From positions 61,932 to 110,207 of the forward strand of contig JAGVXL010000001.1 of NCBI GenBank assembly GCA_018303805.1: a stretch of DNA of 48,276 nt. The letters are read 5' to 3'. Source of the stretch: Candidatus Pacearchaeota archaeon. GTDB taxonomy: Archaea > Nanobdellota > Nanobdellia > Pacearchaeales > DTIR01. This document shows positions 30,616 through 38,947 of the stretch, in pieces. Numbering within the stretch: position 1 is the stretch's first letter; every line of letters begins with the position of its first letter. The notes under the pieces were generated by a model. That model was not told where the DNA came from. It did no database searches and saw only the letters and a program-made list of their open reading frames with translations. Position numbers and translations under genes: made by a program.

Positions 30616-32653
30616 AAAAATATATCTTGAAAATATCCGTTCCTATAAAAATGGAGAGATAGATTTTCCAAAAGGCAGCACTCTCCTTTCAGGAGACATT
30701 GGCTCTGGAAAAACTTCTGTTTTATTGGCAATAGAATTTGCCCTGTTTGGCCTGGAGAAGGGCAGCCTGTCTGGAAACAGCCTGCTGAGGATGGGGGAAA
30801 AAACAGGCTCAGTAAGGCTGGAGATGGAAATTGCAGGAAAAAATATTATAATTGAGAGGATGCTGAAAAAAGGCAAAACCTCTGCTGCCCAGGAAGCCGG
30901 CTATATCTCAATAGACAATGAAAAATATGAACTCTCGCCAACGCAGCTCAAGCAGAAAGTGCTTGAGCTGCTTAATTACCCCCCGGATTACCTGACAAAA
31001 ACAAATCTGCTTTACAGGTACACAATTTACACCCCGCAGGAATCAATGCGGGAAATCCTGCTTGAAAAATCAGAGCTTAGGACAGACACCCTAAGAAGAA
31101 TTTTTGGCATAGACAAATACAAGGCAGTTGCCCAAAATCTCGGCATTTTCTCGTCAAAATTGAGAGAGTCCATAAGAAACAAGGAAGGGATGATAATGGA
31201 TTTGGAAAGCAAGAAACAAGAAATTGAAAAAAAACAGCAGGAAATATCAAAATTCAAGGCAGAGCTTGAAACCGCAAAAAAAGAGCTGGAAAACCTGCAG
31301 TCAACATTGAAAGAAAAAAAGGCAGAGCAGGAAAAAATTGAAAAACAAGCAGCAGAGATTGCTGAATTAAAGACAGAGATTGCTGCAAAAAAATCCGGGA
31401 TAAATGCTGCAAAAGAGCAATTGCATCATTTCTTGACAGAGGAAAAAATCCTGAACACGCAAGTTAAAGAGCAGAGAGAAGAAACAAAAAATTTCAGATT
31501 CCAGGACATCGAACAGCCAAGATTGGAAAAAGAAAAATTAATTTCAGGGCTTGAAACAAAAAGACTCAGCCTGGAAAAGGAGATATCTGCATTGAACCAC
31601 GAAAAGAGGCAGAACGAGAATGTAAAGATAAGCATCAGCGAGGTTGATGTCTGCCCCCTATGCAGGCAGGATGTGCCCCATAATCATAAGCTTGGCATAA
31701 TCAGCAAGTCAAATGCAGAGATAGGGAAGCTTGAAGCTAATATAAGGGATAAAAGCCTGCAAAAAGAGGCATTGGACAAAAGCATCTCCCTGCAGAGAAA
31801 GCAGATTTCAGGGCTGCAGACAGCAGAAAAAGAGCAGATAGTAATGAAGAACAAGATTTCCAGAACAGAGGAAAAGGAGAATGACCTGAAAAAGCTGCAG
31901 GATACCCTGGAAAAAACAAGAGATAAGCTCAAGATTTCAGAGGCAGAACTGCAGAAACTTGAGGACAAGACAAGGGATTCTGCGAAATTTGAAGAGGAAT
32001 ACGCAAAATCAAAACATGAAGTGGAAAAAGCCAGGGAGCAGGAGAAACAAGCTGCAATAAGCAAAGCCAGGACAGAGAAGGAGATTGAAAACCTGCAGCA
32101 AACTGCTGTGGACTTGAAAGGGGAGATAGAGCAGAAAGAAAAAATCAAGGCGGATGTTGCTAACCTAAACAAGCTAAGAAAGTGGCTGCAGGACAAATTC
32201 CCTGCTGTTCTATCGGCAATAGAGCAGGCGGTCATGGCAAAGCTGCACGCTGATTTTTCAATGCTTTTCGAGAAATGGTTTTCAATGCTTGTATCAGAGC
32301 TTTCAGTCAGGCTGGACGAGAACTTCACCCCGATAATGGAGTCAAGGGGGCATGAACTGGATTACTCTTTCCTGTCAGGCGGAGAGAGGACAGCAGTTGC
32401 CTTGGCATACAGGCTTGCATTGAACCAGGTTATAAACTCATTTATAAGCAAGATAAGGACAAGAGAGATACTCATACTTGATGAGCCAACCGATGGCTTT
32501 TCATCAGAGCAGCTTGACAAAATGAGGGACGTTCTGATTGAATTGAATGTGAAACAGCTCATTCTTGTCAGCCATGAATTCAAGATAGAAAGCTTTGTCG
32601 AGAACATTATCAGGTTCAGAAAGCATGACGGAATAACGAGCGTGCAGAAATAA
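30605..32653 (+). CDS. rad50: DNA repair ATPase Rad50
   Basis: A 682-residue SMC-like protein. Walker A is GDIGSGKTS (30-38), the zinc hook is CPLC at 350-353, the ABC signature SGGERTAVAL starts near 591, and Walker B is LILDEPTDG. The coiled-coil arms (about 170-340 and 365-530) are short; archaeal Rad50 is usually 850-900 residues. It works with Mre11 in end resection. Its ATG overlaps the small zinc-ribbon gene. Confidence 0.94.
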   Translation: MIIKKIYLENIRSYKNGEIDFPKGSTLLSGDIGSGKTSVLLAIEFALFGLEKGSLSGNSLLRMGEKTGSVRLEMEIAGKNIIIERMLKKGKTSAAQEAGYISIDNEKYELSPTQLKQKVLELLNYPPDYLTKTNLLYRYTIYTPQESMREILLEKSELRTDTLRRIFGIDKYKAVAQNLGIFSSKLRESIRNKEGMIMDLESKKQEIEKKQQEISKFKAELETAKKELENLQSTLKEKKAEQEKIEKQAAEIAELKTEIAAKKSGINAAKEQLHHFLTEEKILNTQVKEQREETKNFRFQDIEQPRLEKEKLISGLETKRLSLEKEISALNHEKRQNENVKISISEVDVCPLCRQDVPHNHKLGIISKSNAEIGKLEANIRDKSLQKEALDKSISLQRKQISGLQTAEKEQIVMKNKISRTEEKENDLKKLQDTLEKTRDKLKISEAELQKLEDKTRDSAKFEEEYAKSKHEVEKAREQEKQAAISKARTEKEIENLQQTAVDLKGEIEQKEKIKADVANLNKLRKWLQDKFPAVLSAIEQAVMAKLHADFSMLFEKWFSMLVSELSVRLDENFTPIMESRGHELDYSFLSGGERTAVALAYRLALNQVINSFISKIRTREILILDEPTDGFSSEQLDKMRDVLIELNVKQLILVSHEFKIESFVENIIRFRKHDGITSVQK

Positions 32654-32696
32654 GGGGCAAAAATTAATTAAGGTAATAGAACCCCAAATCGCAACC

Positions 32697-32705
32697 TTTA
32701 TAAAC
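32697..32705 (+). promoter_or_regulatory. TATA box of the RelE-type toxin-antitoxin pair
   Basis: TTTATAAAC lies 38 nt before the antitoxin ATG and is followed by AT-rich TATATAATTAATATATAA sequence that could hold an operator. Confidence 0.5.
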
Positions 32706-32734
32706 TATAGTAAGTTATATAATTAATATATAAA

Positions 32735-32959
32735 ATGGGAACAACAATACAGGTAAGCAATGAATTGCTGGAAAGATTAAAAGTAATGAAAATAAGCAAT
32801 AATGAAAGTTATGAGTCACTTATATGGGATTTAGTGGAGGATTCCATGGAATTGTCAGAAGAGACAAAAAGAAATATCGCCCAGTCAGAAAAGGAAATCA
32901 GAAAGGGGAAAGTCCATAAATGGGAAGATATAAAAAAGGACCTTAAAATCAATGTATGA
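32735..32959 (+). CDS. Putative ribbon-helix-helix antitoxin
   Basis: A 74-residue protein: the strand GTTIQVSNELLERLKVMKIS followed by NNESYESLIWDLVED is a ribbon-helix-helix-like N-terminus that would bind the operator. The charged C-terminal helix (EETKRNIAQSEKEIRKGKVH) would wrap the toxin. Its stop overlaps the toxin start by 8 nt, the usual antitoxin-first order. Confidence 0.75.
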   Translation: MGTTIQVSNELLERLKVMKISNNESYESLIWDLVEDSMELSEETKRNIAQSEKEIRKGKVHKWEDIKKDLKINV

Positions 32960-33200
32960 AATAATAGTTTCTGATAAGGCAAAAGAGCAGTTAAGCAAAC
33001 TCCCCCAAGAAATCAGAAATAGAATAGGCACAGTTCTAGAAAGGATAAGAATAAGGCCTTTTCATTTTGTAAAAAGGGTTGTTGGGAGCCCTTATTACAG
33101 GTTAAGAGTTTGCGATTATAGGATTATTTTAGACATTAAGCAAGATAAGCTTATCATATTTGTAATTGAAGCAGGGCACAGAAAAAATGTATATAAGTAA
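32952..33200 (+). CDS. RelE/ParE-family toxin
   Basis: An 82-residue protein with the RelE fold pattern: VSDKAKEQLSKLPQEIRNRI, then VKRVVGSPYYRLRVCDYRII with the conserved YRLRxxxYRI and a C-terminal IEAGHRKNVYK. RelE-type toxins cut mRNA on the ribosome; ParE-type poison gyrase. The GHRKxVY end favours the RelE type. It sits in tandem with its antitoxin between rad50 and psmB. Confidence 0.85.
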   Translation: MYEIIVSDKAKEQLSKLPQEIRNRIGTVLERIRIRPFHFVKRVVGSPYYRLRVCDYRIILDIKQDKLIIFVIEAGHRKNVYK

Positions 33201-33227
33201 GCTACTAAGAAAAATCAGAACCATAAC

Positions 33228-33238
33228 CTTTATAAATC
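33228..33238 (+). promoter_or_regulatory. TATA box of the proteasome beta gene
   Basis: CTTTATAAATC, about 60 nt before the psmB ATG, so the message has a short leader. Confidence 0.45.
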
Positions 33239-33291
33239 AATCATAACTTAAAAAAACAGAGGTTCTTAATTTGTTTACACTTCTTTGAAAA

Positions 33292-33960
33292 ATGGACGAT
33301 GAATTGAAGAAAAATATCCTGAAAACCGGAACAAGCATACTTGGGATAGTGTGCAAGGACGGCATAGTAATGGCTGCAGACAGGCAGGTGACAGCAGGCA
33401 ACATAGTCATGGCAAAAAATGAGAGGAAAATTTCCCAAATAAATGATTATACCCTTATTGCTGCAACTGGCATGGTTTCTGATTCCCAGATGTTGACTAA
33501 GGTACTCACAGCAGAATTAAAGCTCAAGGAATTAAGAAGCAAGGCAAGGCCAAGCATAAAAGATGCTACAGGATTGTTTTCAATGCTTATATACAGAAAT
33601 ATAAGGCAATTATCCCCAATTATGGGGGTAGTTGGGGCTCTTGTTGGGGGATATAATAGTGATGGCACCTTTGAGTTATATACCCTTGATTTTGGCGGAG
33701 CAATCTACAAAGTGGAGGATTACGACGCAAACTTCGGTAGCGGCATGCCATACATATTAGGAATCTTGGAAAGGGGATACAAGAAAGAAATGAGCGTCAA
33801 GGATGGAATCCAGCTTGCAATTGAATGCATAAAATCTTCTACCCAGAGAGATACAGGAAGCGGGCATGGAATTGATGTTTTTGTGATAACCAAAGATGGA
33901 ATAAGGCAGGAAGTAGAGGAAAGGATAGAGCCGAGATATGTGGCAGAGGAGAGAAAGTAA
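33292..33960 (+). CDS. psmB: 20S proteasome subunit beta
   Basis: A 222-residue protein. A 13-residue propeptide ends in KTG, and autocleavage would expose Thr14 in TSILGIVCKDGIVMAADRQV; Asp and Lys partners lie in MAADRQVT and KNERKISQI. DTGSGHGIDVFVITKDG is the usual C-terminal motif. It forms the proteolytic rings inside alpha rings; the alpha gene is not in the window. Confidence 0.95.
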   Translation: MDDELKKNILKTGTSILGIVCKDGIVMAADRQVTAGNIVMAKNERKISQINDYTLIAATGMVSDSQMLTKVLTAELKLKELRSKARPSIKDATGLFSMLIYRNIRQLSPIMGVVGALVGGYNSDGTFELYTLDFGGAIYKVEDYDANFGSGMPYILGILERGYKKEMSVKDGIQLAIECIKSSTQRDTGSGHGIDVFVITKDGIRQEVEERIEPRYVAEERK

Positions 33961-34006
33961 TTTTCCAGAAGGAAAATCAGGCTGCCAGAAATCACAGCGG
34001 ATTCAT

Positions 34007-34038
34007 AATCAAAAGTTCTCAAAACTTATGTTTTGATT
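34007..34038 (+). repeat. Hairpin before fttA
   Basis: AATCAAAA (34007-34014) pairs with TTTTGATT (34031-34038). A competing inner stem is AAGTT/AACTT. It is placed 47 nt after the psmB stop and 34 nt before the fttA start. Confidence 0.4.
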
Positions 34039-34071
34039 TGAAGAATATTTTTACTTAAAATCTTTTAAAAA

Positions 34072-35964
34072 ATGTCAGATATAATAGGCAGCATTCTTAA
34101 GGAATTGCCTGCCAAGGTTATAAAAGACGCCCAGTTTGAAGGTGCGAACATAGTTCTCTACACAACAGACAGGGATTTTTTCCTTGATTCAGAGCAGAAA
34201 ATAAAGGCGATAGTAGACAAAATCAAGAAAAGAATAGAGCTGAGGGCAGACGAATCAATCCTGCTTGACAAGGAAAAGGCTGAGAAGTTAATCCGCGAGA
34301 CAGTTCCGGCAGAGGCAGAGATTACAAAAATAATCTTTGATGTGCAGAGAAGTGTTGTGATAGTTGAAGTCAAGAAGCCCGGGCTTGCGATTGGCAAGGG
34401 CGGGGAAACCCTTCATGCAATAAGAAAAAATATATTCTGGCTTCCTCAAATCCAGAGAAGCCCAGCCATAAAAAGCAAGATAACAGAGAACATAAGGGAA
34501 GTCCTGTACTTAAACAACAATTATAGGAGAAAGTTCCTGAATGATGTTGGAAGCAGGATATACAAGGACTGGAACCCTGAGAAGATAGAGGAATGGGTTA
34601 GGTTGACATTTCTTGGCTCTGGAAGGCAGGTTGGAAGAAGCTGCCTGCTATTAACTACGCCTGAATCGAAAATCTTGTTTGATTGCGGCATAGATGTTGC
34701 AGCCCAGAGCAATTCAGATAAATTTCCTATCCTTAATGTGCCTGAATTTGACATTAAGAATTTGGATGCAGTTATAGTAAGCCATGCCCACCTTGATCAC
34801 AGCGGATTTGTGCCATGGCTTTACAAAATGGGCTATAAAGGGCCATGTTACATGACAATGCCTACGAGGGACATAACAGCATTGCTTGCTTTGGATTATA
34901 TTGGTGTGGCATACAAAAAAGCTACGCAGCCATTATTCAGCTCAACAGACATCAAGGACATGGTGAAACATTCAATCTGCTTGGAGTATAATGAGGTTTC
35001 TGACATTACTCCAGATGTGAGATTAACACTTTACAATGCAGGGCATGCTTTAGGCTCTGCAATGGTTCATCTGAACATAGGGAATGGCTTGCACAATCTT
35101 TTATACTGCGCTGATTTTAAGTATGGAAGGACAAGACTGCTTGAGCCGGCGATAACGCAGTTTCCAAGATTAGAAACAATGATTATTGAATCAACTTACG
35201 GAAGCAAGCAGGATGTTCTGCCTCCGAGAGAAGAGGCGGAAAATGCCCTGCTCGACGTGATAAAAAGAACAATAGAAAGAAAGGGCAAGGTGTTGATTCC
35301 AGAGTTGGGGTTAGGCAGAAGCCAGGAAACAATGCTTATTTTAGAGCAGGCAATGAGGTCAGGTGTCTTGCCGCAAGTGCCTATATACATAGATGGCATG
35401 ATTTGGGATGTAACTGCAATCCATACAGCATACCCTAACTTCTTGGCGTCAAATGTCAAAGCCCAGATTTTTCAGGACAAGAACCCCTTTGCTTCTGAAG
35501 TTTTCAGGAGAATTGGCTCTGCGCAGGAAAGGCAGGAGGTTGTTTTAGGCGGCCCATGCATAGTTTTAGCCACTTCAGGAATGTTAGTTGGCGGAGCATC
35601 AGTTGAATACTTGAGAGAATTTGCAGATTCAAAGAAGAACAGCATTGTATTTGTTTGTTATCAGGGTGTTGGAAGCCTTGGAAGGCAGGTGCAGGACGGC
35701 GCAAAGGAAGTGAGATTCCAGGTTGATGGCAATGAAGAAGTAACTCCTGTAAATCTTGAGGTTATTAAAATAGATGGCTTGACTGCGCACTCTGGCAGGA
35801 ACCAGCTTCTGGCATTTGTCAATAATTCCATGCCAACACCAAAAAGAATAATTGTCAATCATGGTGAGCAGTCAAAATGCCTGGATTTGGCATCAACAAT
35901 TTATCAGCTTAACAGGATTGAAACCTCTGCGCCGAGAAATCTTGAGACGATAAGATTGAGATAA
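34072..35964 (+). CDS. fttA: FttA/aCPSF1 transcription termination nuclease
   Basis: A 630-residue protein. Two N-terminal KH domains (about 1-175; the second has GKGG at 108-111) precede a metallo-beta-lactamase domain with HAHLDH at 238-243. The beta-CASP domain follows, including ATSGMLVGGASVEYLREFAD, and the C-terminal IDGLTAHSGRNQLLAFVNN carries the last metal His. aCPSF1/FttA cleaves nascent RNA at U-rich sites and triggers archaeal termination. It complements the KH-less RNase J at 26575. Confidence 0.96.
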   Translation: MSDIIGSILKELPAKVIKDAQFEGANIVLYTTDRDFFLDSEQKIKAIVDKIKKRIELRADESILLDKEKAEKLIRETVPAEAEITKIIFDVQRSVVIVEVKKPGLAIGKGGETLHAIRKNIFWLPQIQRSPAIKSKITENIREVLYLNNNYRRKFLNDVGSRIYKDWNPEKIEEWVRLTFLGSGRQVGRSCLLLTTPESKILFDCGIDVAAQSNSDKFPILNVPEFDIKNLDAVIVSHAHLDHSGFVPWLYKMGYKGPCYMTMPTRDITALLALDYIGVAYKKATQPLFSSTDIKDMVKHSICLEYNEVSDITPDVRLTLYNAGHALGSAMVHLNIGNGLHNLLYCADFKYGRTRLLEPAITQFPRLETMIIESTYGSKQDVLPPREEAENALLDVIKRTIERKGKVLIPELGLGRSQETMLILEQAMRSGVLPQVPIYIDGMIWDVTAIHTAYPNFLASNVKAQIFQDKNPFASEVFRRIGSAQERQEVVLGGPCIVLATSGMLVGGASVEYLREFADSKKNSIVFVCYQGVGSLGRQVQDGAKEVRFQVDGNEEVTPVNLEVIKIDGLTAHSGRNQLLAFVNNSMPTPKRIIVNHGEQSKCLDLASTIYQLNRIETSAPRNLETIRLR

Positions 35965-36026
35965 TGTCGAAAGCAAGGCACAGAAAATATAAAAGTCATG
36001 ACTCAAGTTCCTAACAAACATATTTC

Positions 36027-36170
36027 TTATTCAAAAGCAGAATAAGGTATCTTTAAATCCATAAATCTTCCTTTACATTTAGGACATTCCATTTCAAAAT
36101 ATTCGGTTCCGTCTTTTTCTTTGTGTAATTCCCCTTTTATAAGTTCAACATTGCATTTTGGGCATTTCAT
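36027..36170 (-). CDS. Zinc-ribbon microprotein downstream of HEPN/MNT pair two
   Basis: A 47-residue protein: MKCPKCNVELIKGELHKEKD, then YFEMECPKCKGRFMDL and a short hydrophobic end. Two CxxC knuckles make one zinc ribbon. Its ATG is one base from the HEPN stop, so it is probably the third gene of that operon. Function unknown. Confidence 0.65.
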   Translation of the reverse strand: MKCPKCNVELIKGELHKEKDGTEYFEMECPKCKGRFMDLKIPYSAFE

Positions 36171-36171
36171 C

Positions 36172-36681
36172 TTATTCTTCTATTATTGTCTTTGTTTTTG
36201 AGATGATTTCTTTTGCTAATTCAAAAAGCTCTTTGTAAAGATTATCCTTAATGGAAAGGCTTGTTCCGTACTGGTATTGCTCCCTGATTTCAACACTTGT
36301 TTTTTCCCTGCTTTTCTCAATATCTAAAGACGCTATCCTGTCTAATAATTCTTTTTCAAAATCTATCTTGCTGTCTTCAATTAAACTATGAATTAATGCG
36401 AATGTGCATTCCTGATTTCCAGATTCATAACCAAATTTCGCAGCAATTGCAAGCAGACAGTGATACATTGAATAGAAAACTGTGCTTACGCTTATATCAG
36501 AGAAATTTCCTTTTTTCAGATAATCAGTTGCCATAAGATAATGTTCTGCTTTCTTTATATATTCCCTTGCTTTCTCTAATTCTGGATTTGTCTTGATAAG
36601 ACCCCTATGCTTTCCTGATTTCTTTAGTTCTCTTTCAGCTTTTTTCAAGCACCAATCAATCTTATTCTTTGCATGGCTCAT
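36172..36681 (-). CDS. HEPN-domain protein, pair two
   Basis: A 169-residue helical protein of the larger HEPN type: YLMATDYLKKGNFSDISVST, then VFYSMYHCLLAIAAKFGYES and GNQECTFALIHSLI, the usual FYxxYHxxxAxLxxxGxxxxxH-like core. REQYQYGTSLS near residue 133 may supply the Arg and Tyr of the active site. The start overlaps the MNT gene by 4 nt. A toxin role paired with the MNT is inferred from family context. Confidence 0.8.
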   Translation of the reverse strand: MSHAKNKIDWCLKKAERELKKSGKHRGLIKTNPELEKAREYIKKAEHYLMATDYLKKGNFSDISVSTVFYSMYHCLLAIAAKFGYESGNQECTFALIHSLIEDSKIDFEKELLDRIASLDIEKSREKTSVEIREQYQYGTSLSIKDNLYKELFELAKEIISKTKTIIEE

Positions 36682-37262
36682 TTTTCAAGCGAACTTATAA
36701 TTTTATCCTCACCAAAAATAACAATGCCCTTTATAGCGTCAAGTAAGGGTTTATCATTCCTTTTAATATTTTTCTTTAAATCCTCTTCTCTTTGGTATAG
36801 CGGATGTAATTTTTTGATATTCACAAGATTAATATTCTCTATCTCTTTTTTCAACCTTGAAAATCCTTTATTATCTATAATCAAAAGAACATCTATATCT
36901 TCAGCTTCTTCACGCTTCTTTAGAATAGAGCCAAATAAAACAGCAGAATCAGCACTTTTAATCTTTTTAAGTTCAGCAACCCATCTTTTTATATAAGCAG
37001 GAGCTTGCTCAGACTCCCTTTTCAGCAAAAATTTAATATATTGCCTTACATAATCATTATTAAAGTTCAGATTGTAGAATTTAGCCTTTCCAAGTTCTCT
37101 TGATATTACTATGTTCTCTTTTTCAAGTCTTTTAGCTATTTTTAGAGCCCCCATTGAGCTGATTCCTATATGCTTCGCTATGCTATTTGCGTTATATTCT
37201 ATCTCAGGGCTTTTGAAGATGCTTAAGACAAAAAGCATCTCATTGTTTGTTATGTCTTCCAT
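36678..37262 (-). CDS. Winged-helix plus MNT nucleotidyltransferase, pair two
   Basis: A 194-residue protein. Residues 1-70 form a winged helix (NANSIAKHIGISSMGALKIA), and residues 100-190 a minimal nucleotidyltransferase with AVLFGSILKKREEAEDIDVL; Gly111-Ser112 and the EDIDV segment are the metal site, with Glu in place of the usual Ser before Asp. It has the same architecture as the 15017 gene but diverged sequence, so the two systems are not a recent duplication. It overlaps the HEPN gene by 4 nt. Confidence 0.83.
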   Translation of the reverse strand: MEDITNNEMLFVLSIFKSPEIEYNANSIAKHIGISSMGALKIAKRLEKENIVISRELGKAKFYNLNFNNDYVRQYIKFLLKRESEQAPAYIKRWVAELKKIKSADSAVLFGSILKKREEAEDIDVLLIIDNKGFSRLKKEIENINLVNIKKLHPLYQREEDLKKNIKRNDKPLLDAIKGIVIFGEDKIISSLEK

Positions 37263-37265
37263 ATC

Positions 37266-37299
37266 AACTCACAGTTTATACATATAAACTCACAGTTTA
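37266..37299 (-). promoter_or_regulatory. Direct-repeat operator of HEPN/MNT pair two
   Basis: AACTCACAGTTTA occurs at 37266-37278 and again at 37287-37299, a perfect 13-bp direct repeat with a 21-bp period (two helical turns). It lies immediately before the MNT ATG. Both sites would be read from the same face of DNA by the winged helix. Confidence 0.5.
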
Positions 37300-37300
37300 A

Positions 37301-37435
37301 ATATCTTTTGGTTGTATAAAAGAGACCGGCTCAAGAGAAATAGAGGTGATAGAATACAGCACATTCATAGAAAAACAGTCTGAGATGCTTAGGAAAGCGG
37401 GCAGGCAGTTAAAAAGCTATGGTGAGGGTTTTTAA
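37301..37435 (+). pseudogene. Possible gene-end remnant
   Basis: An open 44-codon frame without a start: SFGCIKETGSREIEVIEYST, then FIEKQSEMLRKAGRQLKSYG and EGF before the stop. The composition is like core coding sequence, whereas the bases around it are AT-rich. The family is unknown; it could be the tail of a lost gene. Confidence 0.25.
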
Positions 37436-37868
37436 GCTTTGTGCTATGATAAGAGGGCGATTTAAAACACTTTTCATCAATCTATATTAATGCGGTTTTT
37501 AAGGAAGGATATGCTATAGGGTTTTCTGTATAATTTAATCTTTTCTATGCTTCCAAGATTTCTAACAACCCTCTTAACAAGCTCTTAATAAAACTTGCTT
37601 TTTTTGAATTTTCTCAACGGGGTTTTTGCTGCTGGCTTGATTTTGCCAAAAATAGGCTCTTAACACCCTCTTAACGAAGCCATTAGAGCAAGCTTTAAAA
37701 ACTTAATACCTTTGTATTAAAATAAGGTATTATTAGCAGAAATAAGGTTAAGAAGAAAGATCAAGGCTCCAGATTTCTTAAAGCAGTCAACATGAGGTAA
37801 CCAAGAACTTAGGCTCATTATCAACTTTCTTGTATTTTTCTATTATTACACAGAAACAAATCAAAGCA
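37436..37868. other. 433-base non-coding stretch
   Basis: No gene is supported. It holds three CTCTTAACA-like repeats (about 37570-37680) and a 9-bp inverted repeat TAATACCTT...AAGGTATTA (37704-37732). Its T-rich left part could receive terminating transcripts. An unannotated small RNA is possible but not shown. Confidence 0.4.
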
Positions 37869-38375
37869 TCAGGATGGGCAACTTATTCTAAAAGTTCCTT
37901 CAGTCAGGCATATAACTTTGTTCCCTTCTATCCTGTAATATTTTATGTCAGGATTGTCAACCTTTGCCTTGCAGCAGAGATTGTTTGCCATATTAGCCGC
38001 AAGCGCATCAAAATTATCTTTTACCTTGCTGAGTTCAGCATCCCTGTCAGATATTGTCTGCCCAAGTTCCTTATTATCCTGCTGCAATAAGCCTGTTTTT
38101 TCCTTGCATTCCAGCATATCGTTGTTGCTCTGCTGCAGATTTGAAAGCAGCTGCTGGCTGAATTCATAGCAGGAGGACAGATTGCTGGTTGATTCTGCCA
38201 GATTGGACCTTAATTCATGGAGATTATTGGTGTATGTTTCGAGGGATTGGTTCAGCTGCTTCATCTGCCCGTAGACACTGTATCCTATTGCAATTGGGCG
38301 GGCAAAAAACATGGCTCCAATTAGCAGAATGTTAATGCATACAAGAAAAACCGCAATTTTTTTCCTGCCTGTCAT
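37869..38375 (-). CDS. Membrane-anchored coiled-coil protein
   Basis: A 168-residue protein with an N-terminal membrane helix (8-28, AVFLVCINILLIGAMFFARP), a long heptad-like coiled coil (35-125, rich in Gln, Asn, Ser and Leu) and a short Cys-containing C-terminal domain (CCKAKVDNPDIKYYRIEGNK, then ICLTEGTFRISCPS). The cysteines suggest a disulfide-stabilised external domain. No family is recognised. It is divergent from the signal peptidase-like gene. Confidence 0.7.
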   Translation of the reverse strand: MTGRKKIAVFLVCINILLIGAMFFARPIAIGYSVYGQMKQLNQSLETYTNNLHELRSNLAESTSNLSSCYEFSQQLLSNLQQSNNDMLECKEKTGLLQQDNKELGQTISDRDAELSKVKDNFDALAANMANNLCCKAKVDNPDIKYYRIEGNKVICLTEGTFRISCPS

Positions 38376-38461
38376 AGTAACTCCTTTTTATTCATGGCTA
38401 ATTAACTATATAAATATTTTTAAAGTTGTAGTAACTTTGAAATTAACCTAAAAAGGGGAAA

Positions 38462-38947
38462 ATGCGTCTTGTTTATTTGTCTATCCTTGCGATTATCATA
38501 GTAACAGCCGCTGCCTTCTTTCTTGTCCCCTTCAAAAACCCCTTTGTCGTAAAAAACAGCAAGGAAATGCCTTTTGGCTCTTCACAGGAGAAAGCCTCGC
38601 CCTCAAACTATATAAATGCAAGCCAGATTGAAATCCAAGACAGCAGAATAATAATCACAATAGATAATGCAAGCATGGGCAGATTTGCAAACACAAGCAG
38701 CATGATGCCCTTGATTGATGAGGATTCCAACAGCATCAGAATCGTTCCAAGCAGCCCTGAACAAATTCATGTCGGGGATATTATCACTTTTGAGCAGGAT
38801 AATATCCTAATTGTCCATCGGGTTATAGAAACAGGATATGACAGCAATGGATGGTATGCCACAACAAAAGGCGACAACACAGAGCAAAATGACGGCAAAA
38901 TAAGATTCGAGCAAATCAAATATATCACGATAGGGATTTTATATTAG
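38462..38947 (+). CDS. Signal peptidase I-like (S26) protein
   Basis: A 161-residue protein with one N-terminal membrane helix (4-22). SSMMPLID (79-86) matches the SGSMEP box with the catalytic Ser at residue 80. VGDIITFEQDNILIVHRVIE has the His (119) of archaeal/ER-type Ser-His peptidases, and TTKGDNTEQNDG is the GDN box. The match is weaker than for a housekeeping enzyme (SSM for SGSM), so it may be a specialised peptidase or inactive. It ends against the presenilin-like gene with no gap. Confidence 0.75.
   Translation: MRLVYLSILAIIIVTAAAFFLVPFKNPFVVKNSKEMPFGSSQEKASPSNYINASQIEIQDSRIIITIDNASMGRFANTSSMMPLIDEDSNSIRIVPSSPEQIHVGDIITFEQDNILIVHRVIETGYDSNGWYATTKGDNTEQNDGKIRFEQIKYITIGILY

Noticed and set aside
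31684-32328. 214-codon minus-strand open frame
   Set aside because: It lies entirely inside rad50 and has the Ser/Phe/Leu bias of a reversed coiled coil.
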